Below are positions 14,308 to 20,751 of a DNA stretch of 20,751 bases, piece by piece. Each line of letters opens with the position of its first letter. Within the stretch, counting starts at the first letter, position 1. Both the position numbers and the translations under genes were made by a program. The notes beneath the pieces were generated by a model. That model was not told where the DNA came from and ran no database searches. It saw nothing but the letters and a program-made list of their open reading frames with translations. This DNA comes from an uncultured Verrucomicrobiales bacterium (GTDB lineage: Bacteria > Verrucomicrobiota > Verrucomicrobiia > Verrucomicrobiales > Akkermansiaceae), in contig CALABM010000096.1 in the NCBI GenBank assembly GCA_937885815.1, forward strand, positions 1-20,751, written 5' to 3'.

Positions 14308-15117
14308 ATGAAACGGGCTGTTCGCATGGCAATAATGTCGGCCGTGGCACTTTTTCTGAGTGCCTGCGGGGTACAAATTCAGATGACAACAATCCGCCCG
14401 GCTGAGGTAGATCTTGGCCGAGGGGCGACATTGAGTGTGCATAGCCACGGTGAAGGTCGCTATGGTGCGCGACTGGCGGAAGCCTTCCGCTTGGAAATTG
14501 GCAAGCGTGGTTTTTATGCGCTCGGTCATCATGGGGACGCGAGCATCCGATTGTCCAATGTTTATGTGAGCAACCCGCCGCCTCCCCCGCACCGGCATCG
14601 TGATGGTAATCGTAAAGACGAGCGCCGAAGTGCACCCACTCCGAGACTGCATGCCGTGGTGACAGTGAATCGCCATGGTTATCAGCTGTACCGCCGAGAT
14701 TACTCCGAGAGTGTGTATGTGGATTCCCATGGACACATGGAGATACTTGATGCCTGTGAAGAGTTCGCGGAAGAAATCATGGATGACCTGACTCCCCGTA
14801 CTGTGCGCTACAGTGAATATGTGAAACCGGATGAAACTAACCCTGCGCTGGAGCAGGCGGCCCGTGCATGCGCCGCCGGGAATTGGGCGCATGGTCGAGC
14901 TCTGGCTCGGAGTGCGCTGAGTGTAAATCCCAGTTGTGCCGAGGCTTTTTACCTGCTCGGACTCATCGCCCGTAATGAGGGTGATTATGAGGAGTCTGAT
15001 AACTGTTTTGCCCAGGCCTACTCTTTGGCACCCATCAGCAAGTATTCCTCTGCCCGGAATGATAATGCCCGCCTGAGACATGACGAGGCTCGCGCTTATC
15101 AGCAGATGAACCGCTGA
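14308..15117 (+). CDS. TPR-containing lipoprotein of unknown function
   Basis: The frame is open from 14191, but the real start is the ATG at 14308: it gives a signal peptide with lipobox LSAC (Cys20) and sits 7 nt after a good -10 box. The 269-residue product begins after the Cys with a domain including IRPAEVDLGRGATLSV (29-44), slightly reminiscent of DUF6340-type lipoproteins. A Pro/His/Arg-rich low-complexity insert follows (about 88-110), then a second strand-rich part. The C-terminus has a TPR-like helical repeat at about 179-245 (ALEQAARACAAGNWAHGRAL and AEAFYLLGLIARNEGDYEES). It is probably an envelope protein that uses the TPR for protein contacts. The weak GCC(C)T(T)CGCG hairpin after it overlaps the leuA promoter. 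Confidence 0.8.
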   Translation: MKRAVRMAIMSAVALFLSACGVQIQMTTIRPAEVDLGRGATLSVHSHGEGRYGARLAEAFRLEIGKRGFYALGHHGDASIRLSNVYVSNPPPPPHRHRDGNRKDERRSAPTPRLHAVVTVNRHGYQLYRRDYSESVYVDSHGHMEILDACEEFAEEIMDDLTPRTVRYSEYVKPDETNPALEQAARACAAGNWAHGRALARSALSVNPSCAEAFYLLGLIARNEGDYEESDNCFAQAYSLAPISKYSSARNDNARLRHDEARAYQQMNR

Positions 15118-15170
15118 AGCCGCGATGATGAGTTTCTGAATCGCCCGAAAATTATCCGGGAAAAAGTTCA

Positions 15171-15210
15171 GCCCTTCGCGTGTCATAACGCGCGCGAGGC
15201 TTGCTTTTTT
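15171..15210 (+). terminator. Weak terminator before leuA
   Basis: GCCCTTCGCG (15171-15180) pairs imperfectly, with two single-base bulges, with CGCGAGGC (15193-15200). TTGC and a long T-run (15205-15212) follow. The same T-run forms part of the leuA promoter spacer. Confidence 0.5.
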
Positions 15211-15228
15211 TTGTAATCCGTGTAAAAT
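15201..15228 (+). promoter_or_regulatory. Promoter of leuA
   Basis: TTGCTT (15201-15206), a 16-bp spacer, and TAAAAT (15223-15228). The predicted leader of about 27 nt is too short for a leader-peptide attenuator or a T-box. Confidence 0.65.
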
Positions 15229-15261
15229 AGGCATTCCTAAAACATCAACCCATAACTAGCA

Positions 15262-16821
15262 ATGAGCGACAAAGTATTATTCTTCGACACCACCCTGCGA
15301 GATGGTGAGCAGTGCCCCGGAGCTTCCATGAATCTCCGCCAGAAGCTGGAGGTAGCACGTCAGCTCGAGAAGCTAGGTGTGGATGTGATTGAAGCCGGCT
15401 TCCCCTGTATTTCTGACGGCGACTTCGAGTCCGTGCATACGATTGCACGCACGGTGAAGAAGTGCCGCATTGCCGGCTTGGCCCGCTGCGTGGAAAATGA
15501 CATTCGTCAGGCTGCTGCTGCTGTGGCACCTGCTGGTGATAGAGCACGCATTCACGTCTTCTTGGCTACGAGCCCGCTGCACCGCGAGTTCAAGCTGAAG
15601 AAGAGCAAGGAAGAAATTTTGGAGATGGCCGTGGCCGGTGTGAAGCTGGCCAAGAGCTTGGTGAATGATGTGGAGTTCTCCGCTGAGGACGCCAGCCGCA
15701 CCGAGCATGATTATCTGGCTCAGGTGGTGGAGGCAGTTATTGCTGCCGGTGCCACTACCGTGAACATTCCTGATACCGTGGGCTTCACTACGCCTTCTGA
15801 GTACTATACCATCATTAAGTACCTGAAGGATAATGTGAAGAATATTGATGATGCTGTCATCTCCGTGCACTGCCACAATGATATCGGCATGGCTGTGGCT
15901 AACTCACTTGCCGCCGTGCAGGCCGGTGCCCGTCAGGTGGAAGGCACCATCAACGGCATTGGCGAGCGTGCCGGTAACACCGCCATCGAAGAGGTGGCCA
16001 TGGCGCTCTCTACGCGTCCCGAGCCCTTCGGCTTTGAAAGCGGTAGCAAGCCTCACAACCTGAACACCCGCGAAATCGTTAAGACCAGCCGCGTGGTGGC
16101 TCGCATGAGTGGTATGCTCGTGCAGCGTTCCAAGGCTATTGTGGGTGAGAATGCCTTTGCTCACAGCTCCGGCATTCACCAGCATGGTATTCTGGCTAAG
16201 CGCGAAACGTACGAAATCATCGACCCGGTGGAGGTGGGTTGGGGTGAAACGGAGCTTCCGCTTACGAAGCACTCCGGCCGCGCTGCTGTGAAGGCACGTT
16301 TGGAGAAGCTCGGTCACACGCTTTCCAATGATGAGCTTACGGCTGTCTTTGAACGCTTCAAGAAGGTGGGCGACAGCAAGAAGTTCGTGTATGATGACGA
16401 CCTTTCTTCCCTGGTGGATGACTCCCTCGACACGACCAACGGCGTGTGGAAGATGGCTCACATTCAGTTCATTGGCGGTGATTCTGCTCGTCCTACAGCC
16501 ACCGTCACCCTCGTGAAGGATGATGAGGAGTTCACTGACTGCGCCATCGGTAACGGCCCGGTGAACGCCTGCTTTAAGGCTATCGACCGCATCACTCAGA
16601 CACACGGCGAGCTTGTGGATTACAATGTGCGCGCTACCTCCGTGGGTCAGGATGCTCTGGGTGAGGTGAGTGTGAAGGTGCAGTTTGGTGATTGCGAGGA
16701 GACGAAACCCATCTCCGGCAAGGGCGCTGCGACGGACGTTATTGAGGCTTCCGCCCGCGCTTACCTGAATGCGGTGAACCGTAATCTTACCTTTAACGCG
16801 CTGGGAATCAGCGGGAACTGA
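15262..16821 (+). CDS. leuA: 2-isopropylmalate synthase
   Basis: This 519-residue enzyme condenses acetyl-CoA with 2-oxoisovalerate, the first committed step of leucine synthesis. The TIM-barrel catalytic domain opens with FFDTTLRDGEQ (7-17, substrate and metal residues Arg13 and Asp14). It carries HCHND (203-207, with metal ligands His203 and His205) and the NGIGERAGNT loop (231-240). A linker subdomain follows. The C-terminal regulatory domain (about 390-519) is present, so leucine feedback inhibition is expected. Length is typical of full LeuA. The stop overlaps the pth start by 1 nt (TGATG), indicating translational coupling. Homocitrate or citramalate synthases are related but less likely given the overall LeuA-like N-terminus and length. 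Confidence 0.94.
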   Translation: MSDKVLFFDTTLRDGEQCPGASMNLRQKLEVARQLEKLGVDVIEAGFPCISDGDFESVHTIARTVKKCRIAGLARCVENDIRQAAAAVAPAGDRARIHVFLATSPLHREFKLKKSKEEILEMAVAGVKLAKSLVNDVEFSAEDASRTEHDYLAQVVEAVIAAGATTVNIPDTVGFTTPSEYYTIIKYLKDNVKNIDDAVISVHCHNDIGMAVANSLAAVQAGARQVEGTINGIGERAGNTAIEEVAMALSTRPEPFGFESGSKPHNLNTREIVKTSRVVARMSGMLVQRSKAIVGENAFAHSSGIHQHGILAKRETYEIIDPVEVGWGETELPLTKHSGRAAVKARLEKLGHTLSNDELTAVFERFKKVGDSKKFVYDDDLSSLVDDSLDTTNGVWKMAHIQFIGGDSARPTATVTLVKDDEEFTDCAIGNGPVNACFKAIDRITQTHGELVDYNVRATSVGQDALGEVSVKVQFGDCEETKPISGKGAATDVIEASARAYLNAVNRNLTFNALGISGN

Positions 16822-17486
16822 TGTCGCCTGTCAAAATCATCGTAGGTCTGGGGAATCCCGGCCGTGAGTACGCGGAAACCCGCCATAATGTGGGTTTCAT
16901 GGTGCTGGATTTGCTTGCTGCTCACTTTGGTGCTGAGTGGAAAGTGGATAAAGCCCGTAAGGCGGAACTGGCAGCCGGTCCCGGCGTTCTGTTGGTGAAA
17001 CCGCAGACGTACATGAACTCCTCCGGTGAGAGCGTGGGCCCGCTCATGCGCTACTACAAGTGGGAGCCGGAGCAGGTGTTCGTGATTTATGATGATATAT
17101 CATTCCCTGTGGGAGCCTTGCGGCTGCGCGCCGGTGGTTCCGCAGGTGGGCATAATGGCATGAAGAGCCTCATTGCTCACCTTGGTACTGAGAAGTTCCC
17201 CCGCCTCCGTGTGGGTATCTCGGCACCGGGGTGCAAGCAGATGGTGAGCCATGTGCTCGGCAAGTTTGCGCCGGATGAGCGCCCCCTTCTTCAGGAGGCG
17301 CTCACCCGTGCTGCTGCTGCCACGCTGATGACTCTTACGCAAGGCTTTGATGCTGCAGCTAATCAGTTCAACGTCAAGAAGGAAAAGAAGAAGAAAGAGA
17401 AGCCCACACCCGCTGAAAATGCTGAGCAGGCGGCGGATAATCCGGCACCCGAGGAGGCTTCTTCCTCCCCCTCTGCTGAGGCTTGA
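16821..17486 (+). CDS. pth: Peptidyl-tRNA hydrolase with low-complexity C-terminal tail
   Basis: The enzyme releases peptides from peptidyl-tRNAs that drop off the ribosome. Catalytic motifs are intact: GLGNPG (9-14, Asn12), TRHNVGF (20-26, catalytic His22), YMNSSG (64-69, Asn66), YDD (90-92, with Asp91 as the likely partner of the His) and GGHNG (109-113, Asn112). The core ends near residue 187. About 34 extra residues follow: a lysine-rich patch (KKEKKKKEK) and then an acidic Ala/Pro/Glu/Ser tail. Bacterial Pth is normally about 190 residues, so the 221-residue length comes from this tail. The basic patch might help tRNA or ribosome binding; that is a guess. It is coupled to leuA by a 1-nt overlap. 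Confidence 0.95.
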   Translation: MSPVKIIVGLGNPGREYAETRHNVGFMVLDLLAAHFGAEWKVDKARKAELAAGPGVLLVKPQTYMNSSGESVGPLMRYYKWEPEQVFVIYDDISFPVGALRLRAGGSAGGHNGMKSLIAHLGTEKFPRLRVGISAPGCKQMVSHVLGKFAPDERPLLQEALTRAAAATLMTLTQGFDAAANQFNVKKEKKKKEKPTPAENAEQAADNPAPEEASSSPSAEA

Positions 17487-17543
17487 TAGCTTGTTGACCG
17501 GGCTTGCCTGTGCAGAAATGCGCGGCGGTGGCACATTTGTGGC

Positions 17544-17572
17544 TTGATATGGGGAAGGTTAGAGAGTAAGAT
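17544..17572 (+). promoter_or_regulatory. Promoter of the 156-residue unknown gene
   Basis: TTGATA (17544-17549), a 17-bp spacer, and TAAGAT (17567-17572). Seven nt remain to the ATG at 17580, predicting a leaderless mRNA. Confidence 0.7.
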
Positions 17573-17579
17573 ACGTGCC

Positions 17580-18050
17580 ATGAGTTCAAAAGTGAGTGAT
17601 GAGCAGCTGGAAATGGTGCGCCGCTGGGCAAGCTATGGCGTGGACCTGAATGGCATTCAGAAGAATTTGGCTGCTGAGTGCGGCGTGCACATGACCTATA
17701 TGGAGGTGCGCTTTTTGCTGCTGGATCACGGCATTGAGATAGCCCGCCCTCAGCCGAAGCCCGCTGAGGCTCCTGCTCCGGAAAAGCCTGCACAGCCCGC
17801 TGAAGCCCCCGCTGAGGCGCCTGCCGCCGCTGGTCCCACAGCTGCCGTGAAACCCACTGTAACACTGGATGAGCTTCAGCTGCCCGGCACGCTGCTTTCC
17901 GGTAAGTGCAGTTTCCCGAGTGGTACGAATGGCTCTTGGCAGATTGATACCATGGGCCGCTTTGGTTGGACGGAGCTCAATGGTACTCCCACTCCGGTGG
18001 AGCTTCAGGCCTTCGAGTTTGAGCTGCGCCAGATTCTGAGCCGAATGTAA
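17580..18050 (+). CDS. Hypothetical protein: helical N-terminus, Pro/Ala linker, small C-terminal domain
   Basis: An upstream in-frame TTG at 17544 is the -35 box of the promoter, so the ATG at 17580 is chosen, giving 156 residues. The N-terminal 50 or so residues (DEQLEMVRRWASYGVDLNGIQKNL region) are helical with a helix-turn-helix flavour but no clear match. Residues about 58-92 form a Pro/Ala/Glu-rich linker. The C-terminal part (about 100-156) has a Gly/Trp-rich strand section (SGTNGSWQIDTMGRFGW) and a final helix. There is no signal peptide, so it is probably cytoplasmic. I do not recognise the family; it looks lineage-specific. A weak hairpin follows at about 18051-18070. Confidence 0.75.
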   Translation: MSSKVSDEQLEMVRRWASYGVDLNGIQKNLAAECGVHMTYMEVRFLLLDHGIEIARPQPKPAEAPAPEKPAQPAEAPAEAPAAAGPTAAVKPTVTLDELQLPGTLLSGKCSFPSGTNGSWQIDTMGRFGWTELNGTPTPVELQAFEFELRQILSRM

Positions 18051-18084
18051 TCCGGCAGGGTGGCCTGCGGATGGCAGATAAAGC

Positions 18085-18113
18085 TTGACCTTACGGCTGC
18101 AAAACGGTACAAT
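18085..18113 (+). promoter_or_regulatory. Promoter of the exported-protein gene at 18121
   Basis: TTGACC (18085-18090), a 17-bp spacer, and TACAAT (18108-18113). Seven nt lie between it and the ATG at 18121, so the mRNA should be leaderless. Confidence 0.8.
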
Positions 18114-18120
18114 GGCAGGG

Positions 18121-18963
18121 ATGAAGAATACCCTGCTGATGAGTGCCTTTGCAGCCGCTTGTATGTGTGCGTATGCGATTGAACCGCAAGGCGGTGAGGT
18201 TGGTCTGCTGGCCAAGCCGGACAATGCGGTGATACGAGCGCTTGCTGCCGCGGAAAACTTTCCCACAGCCGGGTGGTATGATGGAATGTACCACTCGCTC
18301 TGGGCGGAGAAGCGTAGTGTGCCCGCGGCGGATGTGGCGCAGATTTATTATGCCCTGGCTGATACAGCGCCTGAAGGCTCTGAGTGGATGGGCTGTGTTA
18401 GGGATTGGACCACAGATGCGGCGGGAGATGTCCTGCTGTTTTATGTGGACGGCATGGGGAATTGGGTGAGCGGGTATTTTGTGGTTTATCACCGGAATAG
18501 CAAGGGAGAATTTGAGTATACTTGCACCGTGCATACCGGGTCAGAAATTGGAAAATGGGCGCCGGAAGTGCAGTTCTCCGCCACCGGATTTACGCTCACT
18601 TACGTGAATGATGAGGATATTCCCGCGGTGCAGCATGCCTTTGATTATCATCGTCCTGAGCCATTTTTCGTGCGGGCTCCGGATTTTAATGTGGGTATCA
18701 GTAGGGCGAATGGGCGTGGTGAGCGAATAGCCCAGAATGCCCTCACGGAGAATGATTCCGTATGCCTCTTTAAGATATGCCGCGGGGCGCGGAGCTACTA
18801 CCTGCGCGGCGAGGATGGTGAGCCTTATTACCTGCCGGAGCGCGTGCAGATGTCTACGCTGCGCTGGTTATCAGATGACCGCTTTAGGGTTACATCTTTG
18901 GAAGGCAAGCGCTCCTACATTTGGCAGTTGCTGCCGGGGAACATGATTCGCCCCGCCTTTTGA
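18121..18963 (+). CDS. Exported protein of unknown function
   Basis: The ATG at 18121 gives a clean signal peptide (MKNTLLMSAFAAACMCAYA, cleavage expected after Ala19). Upstream in-frame starts fall inside the promoter and are rejected. The mature part (about 261 residues) has no recognised motif. It is rich in aromatic residues and looks beta-stranded (for example DVLLFYVDGMGNWVSGYFVV), suggesting a secreted or periplasmic globular domain. There is no lipobox: the two Cys in the signal (14 and 16) lack the right context. A strong hairpin at 18984-19019 separates it from the convergent gene at 19059-20009. Function unknown. Confidence 0.8.
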   Translation: MKNTLLMSAFAAACMCAYAIEPQGGEVGLLAKPDNAVIRALAAAENFPTAGWYDGMYHSLWAEKRSVPAADVAQIYYALADTAPEGSEWMGCVRDWTTDAAGDVLLFYVDGMGNWVSGYFVVYHRNSKGEFEYTCTVHTGSEIGKWAPEVQFSATGFTLTYVNDEDIPAVQHAFDYHRPEPFFVRAPDFNVGISRANGRGERIAQNALTENDSVCLFKICRGARSYYLRGEDGEPYYLPERVQMSTLRWLSDDRFRVTSLEGKRSYIWQLLPGNMIRPAF

Positions 18964-18983
18964 TGCTTCATCTCCGGGAATGT

Positions 18984-19019
18984 GAAGAGACCTGAATGAT
19001 TGCTCATTCAGGCCTCTTC
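18984..19019. terminator. Hairpin between convergent genes (likely bidirectional terminator)
   Basis: A 9-bp stem (18991-18999 with 19004-19012, loop TTGC) is extended by 6 bp (18984-18989 with 19014-19019) across one A-C mismatch. It lies between two convergent stop codons, 18963 and 19059. There is no strong T-tail on either strand. Confidence 0.6.
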
Positions 19020-19058
19020 GCGTATGTGGCAGCTGCTCAGTTGAGCGCTGCGTGTGTT

Positions 19059-20009
19059 TTACAGAATGTTGGAAGGCAGCTTAGCGCTGGCAGCGGGGCT
19101 CGGCTCCACCGGTACCAGAGTCGGTATCGGCATGGGGTCTGCAGCGGGAGCGGGGGCCGGAGCGGGAGCCGGTGCAGGGGCTGCAGCGGAAGCCGGAGCT
19201 GCGGAAGCAGCCGGGGCGGGGGCGGCAGCGGGTGCCGGGGCAGCAGGAGCGCTGGGACGAGACGGCTCCGGAGAGGTGTAATATACCTCGCCGTCCAGAG
19301 AAGCGCGGTAACGGCCACCGGGAAGAATGGTGATGCCGATGGTGCGGCCTGCATAGTTTGCGGGCGGGTCTACCTTGTAGCGGCGAAGCTCAGGGGCATT
19401 GGGCTTATCGGGGTCACGGATAACCACGGTAAGGCGACCGCTGATAGGGCGAGCCTCAGAGGGAGGCGTGCTCAGGTTGGCACCGGCAAACATATAACCA
19501 ACGGGGAAGACGTTGTCAGAATCGTCAAACACCTCTACGAACAGACGACCGGTGGTGCCGTTCGTCAGCTGGAGTGCGTAATTAGCACCACCGCCAACAG
19601 CTGTGGGTTGCGGCGTGGTGGGGCCAGCGGGAATGCCGGCTACTGCACCCATGCCGGGCTGGGTCTGACCCATGGAGGAATAGCCGGGGGCGGGAGCCAC
19701 CTGCTCTGTATAAGCCGGCTGGGCAGGATGCTGGAAGGCCATGGCCTGACCTGTCAGCGGATCTGTATAAGTAGTAGCTGTAGGCTGGAGGTAGCCATGC
19801 GGAGTGGTATACGCTGTGGGCTGAGCGTAAGCGGGGGCAGAGACATGAGGCTGTGCTGTGGGCACAGTTGTGTACTGGCCGTACGGGTTAGCAGGCTGGG
19901 CCTGAGGGTACGCTGTAGCGGGCGGGCTGCTGAGGCCCGGGTAATGCATGGGAGCGCAGGCAGATAAAAGGAGAGCGGCGCCTGCGGCGAGTATAATGGA
20001 GCTCTTCAT
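19059..20009 (-). CDS. Pro/Ala/Gln-rich lipoprotein of unknown function
   Basis: The start is set at 20009, where the signal peptide and lipobox LSAC (Cys18) begin properly 7 nt after a -10 box. The longer frame to 20045 begins at the -35 box. The 316-residue product has a long Pro/Tyr/Gln/Thr-rich region (about 20-145). A compact strand-rich domain follows at about 150-245 (NYALQLTNGTTGRLFVEVFD and onward), the only part that looks globular. The C-terminus (about 248-300) is an Ala-Pro tract. Such tracts usually act as extended spacers across the periplasm or cell wall. Function unknown. A long plus-strand frame opposite it is a shadow of the GC-rich Ala-Pro coding. Confidence 0.8.
   Translation of the reverse strand: MKSSIILAAGAALLLSACAPMHYPGLSSPPATAYPQAQPANPYGQYTTVPTAQPHVSAPAYAQPTAYTTPHGYLQPTATTYTDPLTGQAMAFQHPAQPAYTEQVAPAPGYSSMGQTQPGMGAVAGIPAGPTTPQPTAVGGGANYALQLTNGTTGRLFVEVFDDSDNVFPVGYMFAGANLSTPPSEARPISGRLTVVIRDPDKPNAPELRRYKVDPPANYAGRTIGITILPGGRYRASLDGEVYYTSPEPSRPSAPAAPAPAAAPAPAASAAPASAAAPAPAPAPAPAPAADPMPIPTLVPVEPSPAASAKLPSNIL
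19130..19262. repeat. GC-rich Ala/Pro-coding low-complexity tract
   Basis: This DNA encodes repeated Ala-Pro units in the lipoprotein tail (minus strand). It is built of variants of GCxGGxGCx, so it is prone to slippage and length variation between strains. Confidence 0.6.
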
Positions 20010-20016
20010 GCGGCGA

Positions 20017-20045
20017 AGTCTACCACAGTTTGTGTCATAATGCAA
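20017..20045 (-). promoter_or_regulatory. Promoter of the Pro/Ala-rich lipoprotein gene
   Basis: Minus-strand TTGCAT (20040-20045), a 17-bp spacer, and TAGACT (20017-20022). Seven nt remain to the ATG at 20009, predicting a leaderless mRNA. Confidence 0.75.
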
Positions 20046-20107
20046 GTGTTTATTGCCATTTAACTGTAAAAAAATGATAATTATCCGCTTTATGGCTTAT
20101 ATTTTGC

Positions 20108-20136
20108 TTGTCAAGTCGCGATTTAGGGTGTAGAAT
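20108..20136 (+). promoter_or_regulatory. Promoter of the phosphofructokinase gene
   Basis: TTGTCA (20108-20113), a 17-bp spacer, and TAGAAT (20131-20136). The predicted leader is about 60 nt, the longest in the window; no riboswitch-like fold was recognised in it and no Shine-Dalgarno is obvious. Confidence 0.75.
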
Positions 20137-20205
20137 GGGGCGTCCTCTTATAGTCGATTGATTCGGCGAGTGGGGCATTTAATCCGTATATCACGTCATA
20201 TAGAT

Positions 20206-20751
20206 ATGAAAGAACTCAAAGGTGCATGCATCATCGGCCAGTCCGGCGGTCCTACCGCTGTGATTAACGCCAGCGTACTCGGCGCTGTGCAGACCGCTCT
20301 CAATTCTCCCCAGATTACCCGCGTGCTGGGTGCCGCTCACGGTATCACAGGTGTGCTTAATCAGCAGCTTTACGATATGGGTATGGAAGACCCCGCAGAG
20401 CTTGAGCTGCTCAAGTTCACGCCCTCCTCTGCTCTGGGTACCTGCCGCTACAAGATGAAGGATCCGGATGTGGATCCCACCGACTACGAGAAGATTCTCG
20501 AGACCTTCAAGAAGTTCGACGTGCGCTACTTCTTCTACAACGGTGGTAACGACTCCATGGACACCTGCAACAAGATTTCCAAGTTCATGCAGAAGTCCGG
20601 TTACGAGTGCCGCGTGATGGGCATTCCCAAGACCATCGATAACGACCTGTTCGGTACTGACCACTGCCCCGGTTTCGCTTCCGCTGCTAAGTACATCGCC
20701 ACTTCCTGCATGGAGGTGCAGCACGACGCTTCCTGCTACGACACCGGCATG
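20206..20751 (+). CDS. pfp: Pyrophosphate-dependent 6-phosphofructokinase (5' part, cut by window end)
   Basis: The window holds the first 182 codons from the ATG at 20206. The enzyme phosphorylates fructose 6-phosphate to fructose 1,6-bisphosphate in glycolysis, in the cytoplasm. GQSGGPTAVIN (11-21) is the phosphoryl-donor loop. GGNDSMDT (113-120) has Asp116 where ATP-type enzymes have Gly. PKTIDND (141-147) has Lys142 where ATP-type enzymes have Gly, and includes the catalytic Asp. Both substitutions are the known markers of pyrophosphate use, which makes the step reversible. The rest lies outside the window. Confidence 0.92.
   Translation, partial: MKELKGACIIGQSGGPTAVINASVLGAVQTALNSPQITRVLGAAHGITGVLNQQLYDMGMEDPAELELLKFTPSSALGTCRYKMKDPDVDPTDYEKILETFKKFDVRYFFYNGGNDSMDTCNKISKFMQKSGYECRVMGIPKTIDNDLFGTDHCPGFASAAKYIATSCMEVQHDASCYDTGM

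Noticed and set aside
14110..15234. Minus-strand open frame (374 codons) opposite the TPR lipoprotein
   Set aside because: No motif or promoter. The plus-strand frame has a signal peptide, a TPR and a well-placed promoter.
18996..19967. Long plus-strand open frame (323 codons) opposite the Pro/Ala-rich lipoprotein
   Set aside because: It is Ser/Cys/Gly/Arg-rich nonsense mirroring GC-rich Ala-Pro codons. The minus strand has a lipobox, a promoter and a sensible domain.
1..20751. CRISPR array, insertion sequence or prophage genes
   Set aside because: No regularly spaced repeats, transposase or phage structural genes were seen. The only recombinase is the truncated one in the R-M locus.

Overview
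The window looks like chromosomal DNA from a Verrucomicrobiota bacterium, probably Akkermansia-like. This is inferred from gene content and style: a MalY/PatB lyase, a pyrophosphate-type phosphofructokinase, several lineage-specific lipoproteins, GC-rich coding DNA, and few Shine-Dalgarno sequences. No marker gene proves it. Most of the window is housekeeping sequence, interrupted by one type I restriction-modification (R-M) island and one AT-rich gene-free stretch of about 1 kb.

Layout. 1-1136: a terminator, a minus-strand lipoprotein and a minus-strand tRNA-Val(CAC) with its own promoter and terminator. 1137-2291: a MalY/PatB-type C-S lyase behind a strong promoter framed by an 11-bp inverted repeat. 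2404-9625: the R-M island, all on the minus strand. In transcription order it is hsdM, hsdS, a terminator, a strong promoter, a 3'-truncated tyrosine recombinase fused to an orphan HsdS target-recognition (TRD) segment, and hsdR. 9741-13295: a tight minus-strand cluster pheA-holB-yicC-gmk. 13296-14307: AT-rich DNA with several hairpins and no convincing gene. 14308-18963: plus-strand genes for a TPR lipoprotein, LeuA, Pth, a small unknown protein and an exported unknown protein. 19059-20009: a minus-strand Pro/Ala-rich lipoprotein. 20206 to the end: the start of a PPi-dependent phosphofructokinase on the plus strand.

How the parts work together. HsdM, HsdS and HsdR should form a complete type I R-M complex. 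Methylation plus specificity (hsdMS) and restriction (hsdR) appear to be separate transcription units, with hsdR reached from the recombinase promoter. The recombinase has lost its C-terminal catalytic residues at a junction with an HsdS TRD2 fragment. The locus therefore looks like a decayed or frozen remnant of a specificity-switching R-M system.

A second theme is promoter architecture. Four genes (14308, 17580, 18121 and 20009) each have a near-consensus sigma70-type promoter with a 17-bp spacer, and exactly 7 nt between the -10 box and the ATG. This predicts leaderless mRNAs and fixes their start codons. All calls are from reading the sequence; no database search was run.
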